A DNA stretch of 64,000 bases, taken from positions 1 through 64,000 of the forward strand of contig JAEZCE010000006.1 of assembly GCA_023429995.1 (NCBI GenBank), given 5' to 3'. Numbering within the stretch: position 1 is the first letter of the stretch; each line of letters starts with the position of its first letter. Below are positions 24,246 through 32,963 of this stretch, in pieces. Source of the DNA: Bacillota bacterium. Its GTDB lineage: Bacteria; Bacillota; UBA4882; UBA8346. Position numbers and translations under genes: made by a program. The notes under the pieces were generated by a model. That model did no database searches. It worked only from the letters and a program-made list of their open reading frames with translations, and was not told the origin of the DNA.

Positions 24246-24593
24246 ATGAAAGTGGGAGCAGGAGCTTCAATTAATACTGTTAATGCCAATATAAGCTCTA
24301 CCAGAATATCAGCGGATAACTCGGCGGTGAAAGCATCAAGCCACGATGAATCGCTATCTACCGCCAAGGATAAAGAAAAAGTCGAAAAGGCGCTTAAGAT
24401 TATCAATATGGCTTATAAGGAAGTCAATATTGAATGCAAGTACTCCATGGATGAACGGACCAAGACCGAGATTGTCAAATTTGTCAACTCCGAAACCGGT
24501 GAAACGATAAAGCAATATCCGCCTGAGGAAATCTTGAATATGATCACCAGAATGTATGATATGTATGGGATCTTACTGGATGAGAAAGTCTAA
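24246..24593 (+). CDS. flaG: FlaG family protein
   Basis: FlaG proteins are small and influence filament length or hook-filament junctions. The 115-residue product has a flexible Ser/Asn-rich N-terminus and a typical C-terminal half (YSMDERTKTEIVKFVNSETGETIKQYPPEEILNM), where VNSETGETIKQ.P.EE.L is the family signature. ATG 24246 is chosen because ACAAGGAGGTAG lies immediately upstream; an earlier in-frame start has no such site. It is 27 bases before fliD, as in Bacillus. Confidence 0.9.
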   Translation: MKVGAGASINTVNANISSTRISADNSAVKASSHDESLSTAKDKEKVEKALKIINMAYKEVNIECKYSMDERTKTEIVKFVNSETGETIKQYPPEEILNMITRMYDMYGILLDEKV

Positions 24594-24620
24594 TTTAGGT
24601 AAAGGTAAGGAAGTGAAATC

Positions 24621-26951
24621 ATGGCCGAATCGAACTCGAGCTCTTCAGTTACTACCGGCGGAGTTAACGGTTTAGGAATTGTCGGACTCAATTCCGGTAT
24701 GGATACGGCGGGTACGATCAAAAAAATCATGAAATATGACAGGAAACCGATTGATCGGACCAACCAGCAAATCCAGTTATTGCAGTGGAAAGAAGAGGCT
24801 TTTCGCGCTCAAAACACGGCTCTTTCCGAATTGCGGGATTCTGTTTTCGATTTGAAAATGGAGACTTCCTACGAAACCCGAAAGATTGATACGACTGATT
24901 CTGAGGTGGTCAATGCCACCGCCGGTAAAGATGCCATCAATGGCAGTTATGCGGTGAAAGTTGAAAAAATGGCCACTTTCTCCTCCAATAGCAGCGTTGA
25001 TGATCCTAAGAGCAAGGAGAAGGGAGTGTTCCTTTCTTCTCAGGTGATCGGCGCACCGAAAAGTTTAATCACGATCGACAAGGGTAAACATTCCTTTGAT
25101 CTTACCGTAGATGGCGAACGGGTGACGATTAATCTCTCCAAGTTGTCCGGCAAATACAGTATAGCCGGAGAAGATCACGATAACGGCCAAGTTTTGACGC
25201 CCGTGTTGGGCCGCACCAAAAGTTTAACTCGCTTGGCGGGAAATATTGAACGGGAAATTAAAAAGGCGTTTCATAAAAAAGATATCGATGATATTTCGTT
25301 GAAGGTAAAAGTTACTTCCAACAATCAGTTGGAACTGTATACCGATGATGGAATAAAGCATAACATCACCATGAATAGCGTGCCCAATAATTCGATTCTG
25401 ACCGATTTGGGATTTAAGGATGGCGCAAGCGTCTCAACGGTGGATACTTCGATCTCCTTGTATAACCTGCGGGATCAGTTTGTCAATGCCAAGGACTATT
25501 TTACCGACAAGAGTTCGCCCACGGATTCCTTCGGTTTTACTATCAACGGGCAGGTATTTAAGTTCACCCATAACGATTCCATCGACAAAGTGGTCGAACA
25601 AATTAATTCCTCCACTACGGCGGGAGCCAAGGCGTTTTTTGATGTAGGAAGCAATAAGCTGATTTTAACCGCCACACAGTCCGGCGATTATAATCACGGC
25701 CGGCCGGGAATTGTGATTGACGATACGGATGGGGTTTTAAAATCCCTTTTTAAAATTGACCAGGCCAATAGCACGATTGGGGAAAATAATGAATTTACGG
25801 TTAATGGGACCCCGTTTAAACAAGCAACCAATTCCTTTACCCTCAATGGAGTGACTTTAAATTTAGCCGGAACCGGTTCCGCCACGGTTAATGTCGCCAC
25901 GGATCCCACGGAAATTGTTAAAAAGATTGATGATTTTATCACTTCATACAATAAAACCATGAGCGGAATGAACGAACAGATAAGCAAGACCCGGCCTACC
26001 AAAGGCAAAAAAGTTTATGATCCGTTGACGGATGAACAAAAAGAGCAGATGTCCGAGGAACAGATTAAGAAGTGGGAAAAATTAGCCCAGGAAGGTTTAC
26101 TCAATAACGACCGCCTGATGATTTCGATAGTGAACGATCTGCGTTCGAAGATGTCACGGGTGGTCTCAACACCGATCACTTTAAGCGGGGGTTCTTTGGG
26201 GGGAGCCGTTAACGCAACCCCGACCGCCAATCAATTCAAATTCACCTTGGGGGATACTACCAGAGTGATTAAACTCGATCCTCAAGTTTACTCGGTGACC
26301 ACTTTGAAAAGGGCCTTACAAGATAAATTGGATCAATCTTTCGGTGTTAACCGGATCAGGGTATCGATAAGCGACAGCAAAATTTCCTTCGCCACTGAAA
26401 ATGTTCCGATGCAAATCAATAGTGGCGCCCAAAATGATATTTTAAGCCAATTGGGTTTTATGAATGGCGATAAAAAAGATTCTTCTTATAATACATTAAG
26501 CCAAATCGGTATTCGGAGTGGAGATTACAGTGAAAACGGCAAACTCCATTTAGATACCGCCAAATTAACGAGTGCTTTGCAAAATGATCCCGAAGGGGTC
26601 ATCCGGTTGCTTACCAATAATCGACAGGTCACTGCCCTTTCGGACAGCGCCGTCGACAAAGCCAAAGCCGCCGAACGAACATCCGAAAGCCAGGGGATTT
26701 TTACGAATTTTTATAATTCATTAAATACGAATGTTAAGCGGCTTACCGAAGAGGCCGGTCTACCCGGCGGCGGCGATGCCAATTCAAAGATTGGCAAGGA
26801 TATCATAAAAAAGAATAGTTACATTGATACGGTTCAAAGGCGGGTCGATGCGGAAGAAAAACGGTTGTGGAAAGTTTTTAACGGAATGGAGACATCCCTT
26901 AATAAAATCGCCAACCAGGCGAGCGCGGTTGCCAATATGATGGGAATGTAA
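24621..26951 (+). CDS. fliD: FliD, filament cap protein
   Basis: FliD caps the growing filament and folds incoming flagellin. The 776-residue product opens with GLNSGMDTAGTIKKIMKYDRKPIDRTNQQIQLLQWKEEAFRAQNTALSELRD (FliD_N) and closes with a coiled FliD_C segment (KKNSYIDTVQRRVDAEEKRLWKVFNGMETSLNKIANQASAVANMMG). It is longer than Bacillus FliD (about 500 residues), through repeated flagellin-type beta segments in the centre (two DLGF/QLGF.NG-like units). FlgL, FliD and flagellin are thus all enlarged in their exposed parts. Confidence 0.93.
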   Translation: MAESNSSSSVTTGGVNGLGIVGLNSGMDTAGTIKKIMKYDRKPIDRTNQQIQLLQWKEEAFRAQNTALSELRDSVFDLKMETSYETRKIDTTDSEVVNATAGKDAINGSYAVKVEKMATFSSNSSVDDPKSKEKGVFLSSQVIGAPKSLITIDKGKHSFDLTVDGERVTINLSKLSGKYSIAGEDHDNGQVLTPVLGRTKSLTRLAGNIEREIKKAFHKKDIDDISLKVKVTSNNQLELYTDDGIKHNITMNSVPNNSILTDLGFKDGASVSTVDTSISLYNLRDQFVNAKDYFTDKSSPTDSFGFTINGQVFKFTHNDSIDKVVEQINSSTTAGAKAFFDVGSNKLILTATQSGDYNHGRPGIVIDDTDGVLKSLFKIDQANSTIGENNEFTVNGTPFKQATNSFTLNGVTLNLAGTGSATVNVATDPTEIVKKIDDFITSYNKTMSGMNEQISKTRPTKGKKVYDPLTDEQKEQMSEEQIKKWEKLAQEGLLNNDRLMISIVNDLRSKMSRVVSTPITLSGGSLGGAVNATPTANQFKFTLGDTTRVIKLDPQVYSVTTLKRALQDKLDQSFGVNRIRVSISDSKISFATENVPMQINSGAQNDILSQLGFMNGDKKDSSYNTLSQIGIRSGDYSENGKLHLDTAKLTSALQNDPEGVIRLLTNNRQVTALSDSAVDKAKAAERTSESQGIFTNFYNSLNTNVKRLTEEAGLPGGGDANSKIGKDIIKKNSYIDTVQRRVDAEEKRLWKVFNGMETSLNKIANQASAVANMMGM

Positions 26952-27012
26952 AATGAGCAACGATTGAATCCGAAATATGAGGTCGGATTGAAACCATCCG
27001 GAAGGGGTATCA

Positions 27013-27456
27013 ATGGTGGAGCCATTGGAAGAAAATCACATTCGGGGGCTGCTGGAGAACAAAATCCATTTTTTAGAGGAATTGCTGGCTTGTTCAAAAA
27101 TGCTTACCGGTTTGACTTATGAAAACCATGAGAGTGAATATGACAGCCTTTTGGAGACGCGGGAACGGTGTGTTGAGACGTTGAACAGCATTGAGGATGC
27201 GTTAAAAAGCGAATTTCAATTAAGTGACGACTCCATAAAGTATCATACGGCGGTTGCGACTCTAACCGCCCGATCCAAAATGCTTATTCAGGAAATTTTA
27301 GGGTTGGATGAACAAATTAAGAACGCCATTACAAATGAATTGCAAAATCTAAGGATGCGGATTGGCGCACTGAATTGTGGACGCAAGGGGATCAATGGAT
27401 ATCAGGCAGGCCAGCGGATCAGCACGGCCGGTGTTTATACGGATAGCCGTAAATAA
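27013..27456 (+). CDS. FliT/FlgN-like flagellar export chaperone, tentative
   Basis: The 147-residue product is predicted helical (IRGLLENKIHFLEELLACSKML and ESEYDSLLETRERCVETLNSIEDALKSE). It sits between fliD and fliS, where FliT or a second FlgN-like chaperone is expected. The tail (GINGYQAGQRISTAGVYTDSRK) is basic and probably flexible. Sequence alone does not separate FliT from FlgN; the FliD neighbour favours a FliD chaperone. GAAGGGG precedes ATG. Confidence 0.65.
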   Translation: MVEPLEENHIRGLLENKIHFLEELLACSKMLTGLTYENHESEYDSLLETRERCVETLNSIEDALKSEFQLSDDSIKYHTAVATLTARSKMLIQEILGLDEQIKNAITNELQNLRMRIGALNCGRKGINGYQAGQRISTAGVYTDSRK

Positions 27457-27502
27457 CGAACAATCCTGGACATGGTCACCAAAAACTAAGGAGGTTTTTA
27501 CG

Positions 27503-27907
27503 ATGGCATTAGCAAACGGACAAGCGGTTTATCAAACGAATTCAATTCTGACTTCAAAGCCGGAAGAATTGACCCTGATGCTTTACAACGGACTGGTGAA
27601 GTTTTTGATTCAAGCTCAAAAGGGAATTGAAGAAAAAAACATTCAAAAATCCCACGATAACTTGATTAAGGCGCAAAATATCATTTTGGAATTTAAGGCG
27701 ACTCTGAAGCCGGAATTTGAAATTTCCAAGTCCTTAAGCCCTTTGTATGATTATATGTATCGGAGATTAGTGGAGGCCAATTTACAGAAAGACGGTAAAA
27801 TGGTATCCGAAATTCTCGGGTATTCAACTGAATTGCGGGACGCCTGGGCTCAGGCAATGAAAAAAAACAAAGAACAGGCGTTGAATAAAACAAGTATCCC
27901 CGGCTAA
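27503..27907 (+). CDS. fliS: FliS, flagellin chaperone
   Basis: FliS binds the C-terminal end of flagellin and keeps it soluble until export. I use ATG 27503, just after AAGGAGGTTTTTACG; an upstream open frame in phase is overlap with the previous gene. The 134 residues begin MALANGQAVYQTNSILTSKPEELTLMLYNGLVKFLIQA, the conserved FliS opening, and continue with helices including LSPLYDYMYRRLVEANLQKDGKMVSEILG. Normal length. Last gene of the flagellar block. Confidence 0.92.
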   Translation: MALANGQAVYQTNSILTSKPEELTLMLYNGLVKFLIQAQKGIEEKNIQKSHDNLIKAQNIILEFKATLKPEFEISKSLSPLYDYMYRRLVEANLQKDGKMVSEILGYSTELRDAWAQAMKKNKEQALNKTSIPG

Positions 27908-28092
27908 AGAACCATCCGTTCTGCTTTACATGTCGGTTTAAAATTGAATCGTGTTATAATAATTTAATAATTCGTAATTGAAAGTTTATTATCGAAGAAA
28001 AATGTCATGTTAGGGTCTTATCGTTGTCACACGGCTGATGGAGCGCAGTTTGCAATATTTGCCTTGGTACTGGATTCCACAACTTCTTTTGT

Positions 28093-28121
28093 TTGACATT
28101 GATATTTTCCTGTGTTATAGT
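28093..28121 (+). promoter_or_regulatory. Sigma-A promoter of the cold-shock gene
   Basis: TTGACA (28093-28098), 17-base spacer, TATAGT (28116-28121). Near-perfect housekeeping promoter, leaving a leader of about 60 bases before the ATG. The remaining 170 bases back to fliS show AT-rich sequence and nothing else I can name. Confidence 0.85.
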
Positions 28122-28187
28122 AGGTATTGTGGTTTTGGCCCAGAGTTTGGGTTTCCCACAAGAGATTTTTTTTAGGAGGAATGGTTT

Positions 28188-28385
28188 ATGCAAGGTAAAG
28201 TAAAATGGTTTAACGCAGAGAAAGGTTTTGGCTTTATTGAGAGAGACGGCGGCAAAGACGTTTTTGTTCATTTCTCAGCTATCCAAATGGATGGTTTCAA
28301 AACCTTAGAAGAAGGCCAAATGGTTGAATTCGATATCGTTGAAGGCGAACGTGGGCCGCAAGCGGCTAATGTTACCAAAGCTTAA
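28188..28385 (+). CDS. Cold-shock family RNA chaperone
   Basis: A 65-residue single OB-fold protein with both RNA-binding motifs: KWFNAEKGFGFIERDG (RNP1) and KDVFVHFSAI (RNP2). CspB-type proteins melt RNA secondary structure and bind single-stranded nucleic acid in the cytoplasm. The ribosome binding site is AGGAGGAATGG. It has its own promoter and terminator, so it is a monocistronic gene unrelated to its neighbours. Confidence 0.96.
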   Translation: MQGKVKWFNAEKGFGFIERDGGKDVFVHFSAIQMDGFKTLEEGQMVEFDIVEGERGPQAANVTKA

Positions 28386-28403
28386 TATCAATTCGAAAAA
28401 CCC

Positions 28404-28432
28404 AAAACCCCGGCCAATACCGGGGTTTTTTT
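28404..28432 (+). terminator. Cold-shock gene terminator
   Basis: AAAACCCCGG (28404-28413) pairs with CCGGGGTTTT (28420-28429), followed by T residues to 28432. Begins 19 bases after the stop. Confidence 0.95.
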
Positions 28433-28456
28433 AATATTGCCATTCTTGCAATAGAA

Positions 28457-28562
28457 GCGGCTGTCCTGAAAAAGAGTTGGTAAATCCATAAGAAATGCAA
28501 TATATCACTTTTTGTTCATATATTGTATTTTCCGATCGATTTTGCCTCTTTCAGACAGCCGC
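28457..28562. repeat. Palindromic intergenic element, copy B
   Basis: Perfect 9-bp ends GCGGCTGTC (28457-28465) and GACAGCCGC (28554-28562). Internal arms are imperfect complements with GCAATATAT and ATATTGTATTTTCC near the centre. Same family as 1144, 38208 and 41232. Confidence 0.75.
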
Positions 28563-28648
28563 TTATTTTTATTCCGCTTGTTTTTGAAAGATTCAGGGTG
28601 GAAGGGCCGGAAGGGGGATATTTTCATTCGTATCACGGGAGAGACAAA

Positions 28649-28688
28649 ATGAGGATGATGCGCATTGCAACGAATCATCCTCATTTTT
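28649..28688 (+). terminator. Terminator-like hairpin in the csp-liv gap
   Basis: ATGAGGATGAT (28649-28659) pairs perfectly with ATCATCCTCAT (28674-28684), then five T residues. It lies 235 bases before livJ, between repeat copy B and the liv leader, so it may terminate read-through or act as an attenuator. No gene lies in the 538-base gap 28386-28923. Confidence 0.6.
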
Positions 28689-28799
28689 GTGGAAAGAAGT
28701 TTTAAAAACTCTTGATTATCAGGTTTGATTTTGCTACTATTTATAACATAAACATCACACTTAGTTGACCTTTAAGTGTTTGGAAAGACGGAATTGTTT

Positions 28800-28920
28800 A
28801 TAATTTTCGTAAATTTAAAAACAGAAGGAGGTAATCGTAAAGCGTTCACGAATAGACCTGTTATTCGTTTCATGCTTATGGCTGTGGTATTTGGCGCTTA
28901 ATTTAAAAAGGAGGACTTAA
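28800..28920 (+). promoter_or_regulatory. Leader of the liv operon
   Basis: A TATAAT-like box ends near 28803 with a poor -35. GAAGGAGGTAATC follows at about 28825, a strong ribosome binding sequence with no ATG, GTG or TTG behind it, although about 22 codons stay open in one frame. A small hairpin CGAATA/TATTCG lies within. livJ has its own AAAGGAGGACTT at 28910-28920. Confidence 0.4.
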
Positions 28921-28923
28921 AAT

Positions 28924-30063
28924 ATGAAAAAATGGGTTATTTTTTTGCTTGCCGCGGTACTTGTCATTTGTTTGGGAATTGTAAGTTATGCTGCTGATGA
29001 ATTGAAAATCGGCGTGTCGGCGCCGTTGACCGGTGATATTTCAACACTCGGCCAATCGACTCAAAATGCCGTATTAATGGCGGAATCGGAAATCAATGCC
29101 GCCGGAGGAATCAAAGTGGGTTCTTCCAAACGGAAAGTGAAATTTATTATTGAAGACGACGAGAATAAACCGGAATCAACCGCTACGGTCTTTCAAAAGT
29201 TAATCAGTCAAGACAGGGTCCTGGCCATTATCGGCTCCCAGGCCAGTAAGTGTTCAAATGCCGGCGCTCCAATCGCGGAGAGCGCGCAAGTTCCTCAAAT
29301 TACTCCTTGGTCGACCAATCCCAACGTGACCAAAGGACGTTCCTATATTTTCCGGGCCTGCTTTATTGATCCTTTCCAAGGACGGGTCGTAGCGGAATAC
29401 GCTCTCAAAAATCTCAAAAAGAAAACCGCCGCCGTACTCTATGATGTTGCCAGCGATTATAATAAAGGGATTGCCGAAGTTTTCCGCGCTGAATACACCA
29501 AAGCCGGCGGAAAAATTGTCGGTTTTGAAACTTATAATACCAATGACAAGGATTTTTCCGCTCAACTCAGCAAGATTAAAGGAGCCAATCCGGCGATCCT
29601 TTTCTTGCCCAACTATTTCAACGAAGTGCCGCTGCAAATTCAACAAGCCCGGAAACTCGGACTCACTTGCACCGTGATCGGCAGTGATGGCTGGGATGAT
29701 CCCCAATTGCTGAAAATAGGGGGCAAGGATATGGACGGTACCTATTTCACCAACCATTATTCTCCCGATATCAAACGTCCGGCTGCTCAACATTTTATCA
29801 CCGCCTATGAAAAGAAATATGGGAGGAAACCTGATGCGGCCGCAGCTTTAACCTATGACTCGGCTTATATTCTGTTTAAAGCCATTGCCAAAGCGGGTAA
29901 AGCCGATTCCAAAGCGATTCGTAATGCGATTGCCGCCACCAAAGGTTTTAAGGGAGTAACCGGGGACATCACTTACGAAGGTACGGGCGACCCGGTAAAA
30001 GGCGCCGTGGTAATCCGGATTGATAATGGCCAATTTGTGCTCGACAGTGCGGTAAATCCGTGA
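28924..30063 (+). CDS. livJ: LivJ-like substrate-binding protein
   Basis: Extracytoplasmic binding protein of a branched-chain amino acid ABC transporter (Peripla_BP_6 type). The 379-residue product has a signal peptide (MKKWVIFLLAAVLVICLGIVSYA) with a signal peptidase I-like AxA end. I see no proper lipobox, which is unusual for a single-membrane Bacillota and fits a diderm cell. The mature part has ELKIGVSAPLTGDISTLGQSTQNAVLMAESEINAAGGI and IEDDENKPESTATVFQKLISQDRVLAIIGSQAS, the family signature. It is followed by livHMGF after a 233-base repeat-bearing gap. Actual substrate is not readable. Confidence 0.92.
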   Translation: MKKWVIFLLAAVLVICLGIVSYAADELKIGVSAPLTGDISTLGQSTQNAVLMAESEINAAGGIKVGSSKRKVKFIIEDDENKPESTATVFQKLISQDRVLAIIGSQASKCSNAGAPIAESAQVPQITPWSTNPNVTKGRSYIFRACFIDPFQGRVVAEYALKNLKKKTAAVLYDVASDYNKGIAEVFRAEYTKAGGKIVGFETYNTNDKDFSAQLSKIKGANPAILFLPNYFNEVPLQIQQARKLGLTCTVIGSDGWDDPQLLKIGGKDMDGTYFTNHYSPDIKRPAAQHFITAYEKKYGRKPDAAAALTYDSAYILFKAIAKAGKADSKAIRNAIAATKGFKGVTGDITYEGTGDPVKGAVVIRIDNGQFVLDSAVNP

Positions 30064-30096
30064 TAGAAGCTTGAAAGAAGTGATTTTCAGCTATCG

Positions 30097-30262
30097 GCTA
30101 TTAGCTATTTGGAAAATTCTTTCTCTGTGTCTCTGTGGCCAATTGGTTTAGCCACAGAGACACAGAGTTCACAGAGGAAATCATTATCCTTTCGATTGCA
30201 CCGGCAATTTGCCGTAGGCGGCGGGAAAGTACTTCAATTATTAAAAGCCAAAAGCTAATAGC
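30097..30262. repeat. Nested inverted repeats between livJ and livH
   Basis: Outer arms GCTATTAGCTATTTGG (30097-30112) and CCAAAAGCTAATAGC (30248-30262). Inside is a perfect 17-bp stem CTCTGTGTCTCTGTGGC (30123-30139) with its complement at 30151-30167 and an 11-base loop. A smaller CGGCAATTTGCCG palindrome follows. Such CACAGAGACACAGAG hairpins recur in many genomes. Here it could lower livHMGF expression relative to livJ. Confidence 0.75.
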
Positions 30263-30296
30263 AAGAAGTCATTAAAAAGGCGGGGGGAGTTAACCC

Positions 30297-31178
30297 TTGG
30301 AGATTGTTATTCAACAAATATTGAATGCAGCCCAGTTAGGTGCGGTTTATGCTTTGATAGCCCTTGGATATAGCATGGTTTACGGGATCATTCGCCTGAT
30401 AAACTTTGCCCACGGGGATATTTTTATGCTGGGAGGATTTATCGGGTTTTTGCTGGTTACTTATATCACCGGTATGCCGCTGGTTATCATGATGCCCCTG
30501 GCTATGCTGCTTACGGCTTTGGCGGGAGTCACCATTGAAAGAGTTGCTTACCGTAGACTTCGCAAAGCCCAAAGAATGTCGCTGGTTATTACGGCGCTGG
30601 GAGTCGGTTACTTTTTGGAGAATATCGTCCGGCTGCTGGTCGGACCCGAAACCCGCCAGTTGCCGGCGCAATTGCCGAATCATGTTTTAAAGTTGTTTAA
30701 CGGGATTGTGGTTACGGAAGACAAGATCTTAATCATTGTAGTATCGCTATTTTTGATGGGTGTTTTGTGGTTTGTGGTCAATAAGACCATGGTTGGCACG
30801 GCCATGCGGGCTGTTGCCGACAATCAGGATGTAGTCCCGTTGATGGGGATCAATTTAAATTGGATTATCATGGTTACCTTCGCAATTGGTTCGGCCTTGG
30901 CTGCCGCGGGCGGAGTTTTTTACGGGCAGGCTTATTCCATTGATCCGTATATGGGGATCGATCTTGGGTGGAAGGCATTTATAGCCGCGGTTATCGGCGG
31001 AATTGGTTCGATCGAAGGCGCAGTTTTGGGATCGTTCCTCCTGGCGGGCGTGGAAGTTTTGACAGTGGCCTATCTTTCTTCCAATCTAAAAAATGGGATT
31101 GCCTTTGGGTTGCTGATTATCTTATTACTGATTTGGCCTAGCGGAATTATGGGCAAGCCAATGATAAAGAAGGTGTGA
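30297..31178 (+). CDS. livH: LivH, branched-chain amino acid permease
   Basis: Inner-membrane permease subunit. The 293-residue hydrophobic product has GAVYALIALGYSMVYGIIRLINFAHGDIFMLGGF at the start, the LivH signature, and the coupling loop GTAMRAVADNQDVVPLMGI. About eight membrane segments are expected. Start is TTG at 30297 behind GGGGGGAG. Its stop overlaps livM by 4 bases. Confidence 0.93.
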   Translation: MEIVIQQILNAAQLGAVYALIALGYSMVYGIIRLINFAHGDIFMLGGFIGFLLVTYITGMPLVIMMPLAMLLTALAGVTIERVAYRRLRKAQRMSLVITALGVGYFLENIVRLLVGPETRQLPAQLPNHVLKLFNGIVVTEDKILIIVVSLFLMGVLWFVVNKTMVGTAMRAVADNQDVVPLMGINLNWIIMVTFAIGSALAAAGGVFYGQAYSIDPYMGIDLGWKAFIAAVIGGIGSIEGAVLGSFLLAGVEVLTVAYLSSNLKNGIAFGLLIILLLIWPSGIMGKPMIKKV

Positions 31179-32203
31179 GAGAATTGTCTGAACCGTTATT
31201 AAAGCTGAAGGCCTCTTTTCAATCGTTCTTGTTCAGTTTTTGGTCGGTTGCGCTCGCTTTCTTACTTGTAATCATAGTGCTCTTTTTTCTCGGTGAATAT
31301 GACTTGTTTAGCCAGTATTATATCCATGTCCTGACGGTTATTGGGATGAATGTGATATTGGTATCAAGTTTAAATATTGTCAACGGCTATCTGGGAGAGT
31401 TTACCCTCGGGCACGCCGGTTTCATGGCCATCGGCGCTTATACGGCTTCTTTGATAGCCATTCATTTCAATCTGCCGTTGGTATTCAGGTTAATGCTTTC
31501 CTTGAGCGGAGGCGCAATTGCCGCCGGACTGATCGGGTATTTAATCGGGCTCGTTACCTTTAAAACCATTGGGGATTATTTGGCCATTATTACCCTGGGC
31601 TTTAACATGATTATCGTCAATGCCATCCAGAATATTGATTTTGTCGGCGGGCCCCGGGGGCTGGTGGGAATACCCAAGGGAACGAATTTAATCGTCGTGG
31701 GGATCTGTGTCGTATTGACCTACGCGATTCTGCGGAACCTGGTGAATTCAAACTACGGACGGCTTTGGGTTTCGATCCGCGAGAATACCATTGCCAGCGA
31801 ACTTATGGGCGTCAGTATTAACCGGGTTAAAAATATCGCCTTTACCGTGGCCGCCACTTTTGCGGGTTTGGCCGGAGGCCTGTGGGCCCAGTATCAGCAA
31901 TTTATTACCCCGAAAAGTTTCGATTACATTAAAACTACTGAAATTTTGGTCATGCTCTATCTGGGAGGGATGGGCAGCCTTTCCGGTTCTATCCTGGGAG
32001 CCGTTTTTTATACCTTGATGATGGAAATTCTCCGCAATGTGCTCAGCATGATTTCGCCCCGCCTGGCTGAATGGCGGATGATAGTCAGTCCCTTGGTACT
32101 GATCATCATCATGTTGACCAGGCAGTATGGTTTAATGGGTAATCGCGAGTGGCGGTGGCTCAGCTCTCGAGAGGAGGAAGCGGTTATTGAAACACGTGCT
32201 TAA
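31175..32203 (+). CDS. livM: LivM, branched-chain amino acid permease
   Basis: Second permease subunit, 342 residues, highly hydrophobic. LNIVNGYLGEFTLGHAGFMAIGAYTASL is the LivM signature. The cytoplasmic coupling region is LWVSIRENTIASELMGVSINRVKNIAFTVAA. GTG start overlaps livH (GTGA). Its stop lies within the start of livG. Forms the membrane channel with LivH. Confidence 0.93.
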   Translation: MRELSEPLLKLKASFQSFLFSFWSVALAFLLVIIVLFFLGEYDLFSQYYIHVLTVIGMNVILVSSLNIVNGYLGEFTLGHAGFMAIGAYTASLIAIHFNLPLVFRLMLSLSGGAIAAGLIGYLIGLVTFKTIGDYLAIITLGFNMIIVNAIQNIDFVGGPRGLVGIPKGTNLIVVGICVVLTYAILRNLVNSNYGRLWVSIRENTIASELMGVSINRVKNIAFTVAATFAGLAGGLWAQYQQFITPKSFDYIKTTEILVMLYLGGMGSLSGSILGAVFYTLMMEILRNVLSMISPRLAEWRMIVSPLVLIIIMLTRQYGLMGNREWRWLSSREEEAVIETRA

Positions 32204-32963
32204 AACGGAGAAACTTTCCAAATCCTTCGGCGGGCTTACCGCAACGCTTGATTTTACGTTAGAACTCGGTGAAAGGGCGATTCAGGGGATTATCGGGCCC
32301 AACGGGGCCGGTAAAACCACGGTTTTTAATTTAATCACCGGGGTCTATAAACCGGATGCGGGCAAAATGTGGCTCGCCGAAAAAGATATCACCGGGCTCT
32401 CCTCGGATGCCCTTGCCCGGGCGGGGATTTCCCGTACTTTTCAAAATATTCGTCTCTTTGACCAGATGTCGGTGGTGGATAATATCAAAATGGCGATGCA
32501 TAACCGGATCGGTTATCATCTTTTGGATGCTATTTGGGCTTCTCCCCATTTTCGCAGCAGAGAAAGGCAGATCCGGGAAGAAAGTTTGGCGTATCTAAAC
32601 CGGTTTGGGCTGGTGGACCGTAGAAATGAACTGGCCAAAAATTTGCCTTACGGGGAACAACGCAGGCTGGAAATTGCCAGAGCCCTGGCCACACAGCCAA
32701 GAGTGTTGTTGCTGGACGAACCGGCGGCCGGGATGAACCCGACCGAAGTGCGGGAATTAATTGGCCTGATTCACCGGGTTCACCAGGATTTCAATTTGTC
32801 CATTTTACTGATAGAGCACCAAATGCCGGTGGTGATGGAACTTTGTCAATATGTCCAGGTGATGGATTTCGGACGGACGATTGCAGCCGGTAAGCCGGAC
32901 GAGGTTACCAATGATCCCATGGTTATCAAGGCTTACTTGGGAGAAGAGGAGGCTGCGGGATGA
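32187..32963 (+). CDS. livG: LivG, ABC transporter ATPase
   Basis: One of the two ATPases of the Liv importer. The 258 residues show Walker A GPNGAGKTTVFN, the LivG hallmark ISRTFQNIRLFDQMSVVDNI, the signature region LPYGEQRRLEIARALA and Walker B VLLLDEPAAGMNP, then the H-loop LLIEHQM. The start is TTG at 32187 with GAGGAGGAAG upstream, and it overlaps livM by 17 bases. Confidence 0.94.
   Translation: MKHVLKTEKLSKSFGGLTATLDFTLELGERAIQGIIGPNGAGKTTVFNLITGVYKPDAGKMWLAEKDITGLSSDALARAGISRTFQNIRLFDQMSVVDNIKMAMHNRIGYHLLDAIWASPHFRSRERQIREESLAYLNRFGLVDRRNELAKNLPYGEQRRLEIARALATQPRVLLLDEPAAGMNPTEVRELIGLIHRVHQDFNLSILLIEHQMPVVMELCQYVQVMDFGRTIAAGKPDEVTNDPMVIKAYLGEEEAAG

Noticed and set aside
28560..28690. 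Suspected riboswitch (purine-rich AGGGTGGAAGGGCCGG and GGGAGAGAC stretch before a terminator)
   Set aside because: It superficially recalls a glycine-type aptamer, but the required paired core could not be laid out.
28523..28705. A 60-codon frame between the cold-shock gene and livJ
   Set aside because: It begins inside palindromic repeat copy B and runs through a terminator hairpin; no ribosome binding site.
29254..29793. A 179-codon minus-strand frame within livJ
   Set aside because: Antisense shadow of a well-conserved binding protein gene.
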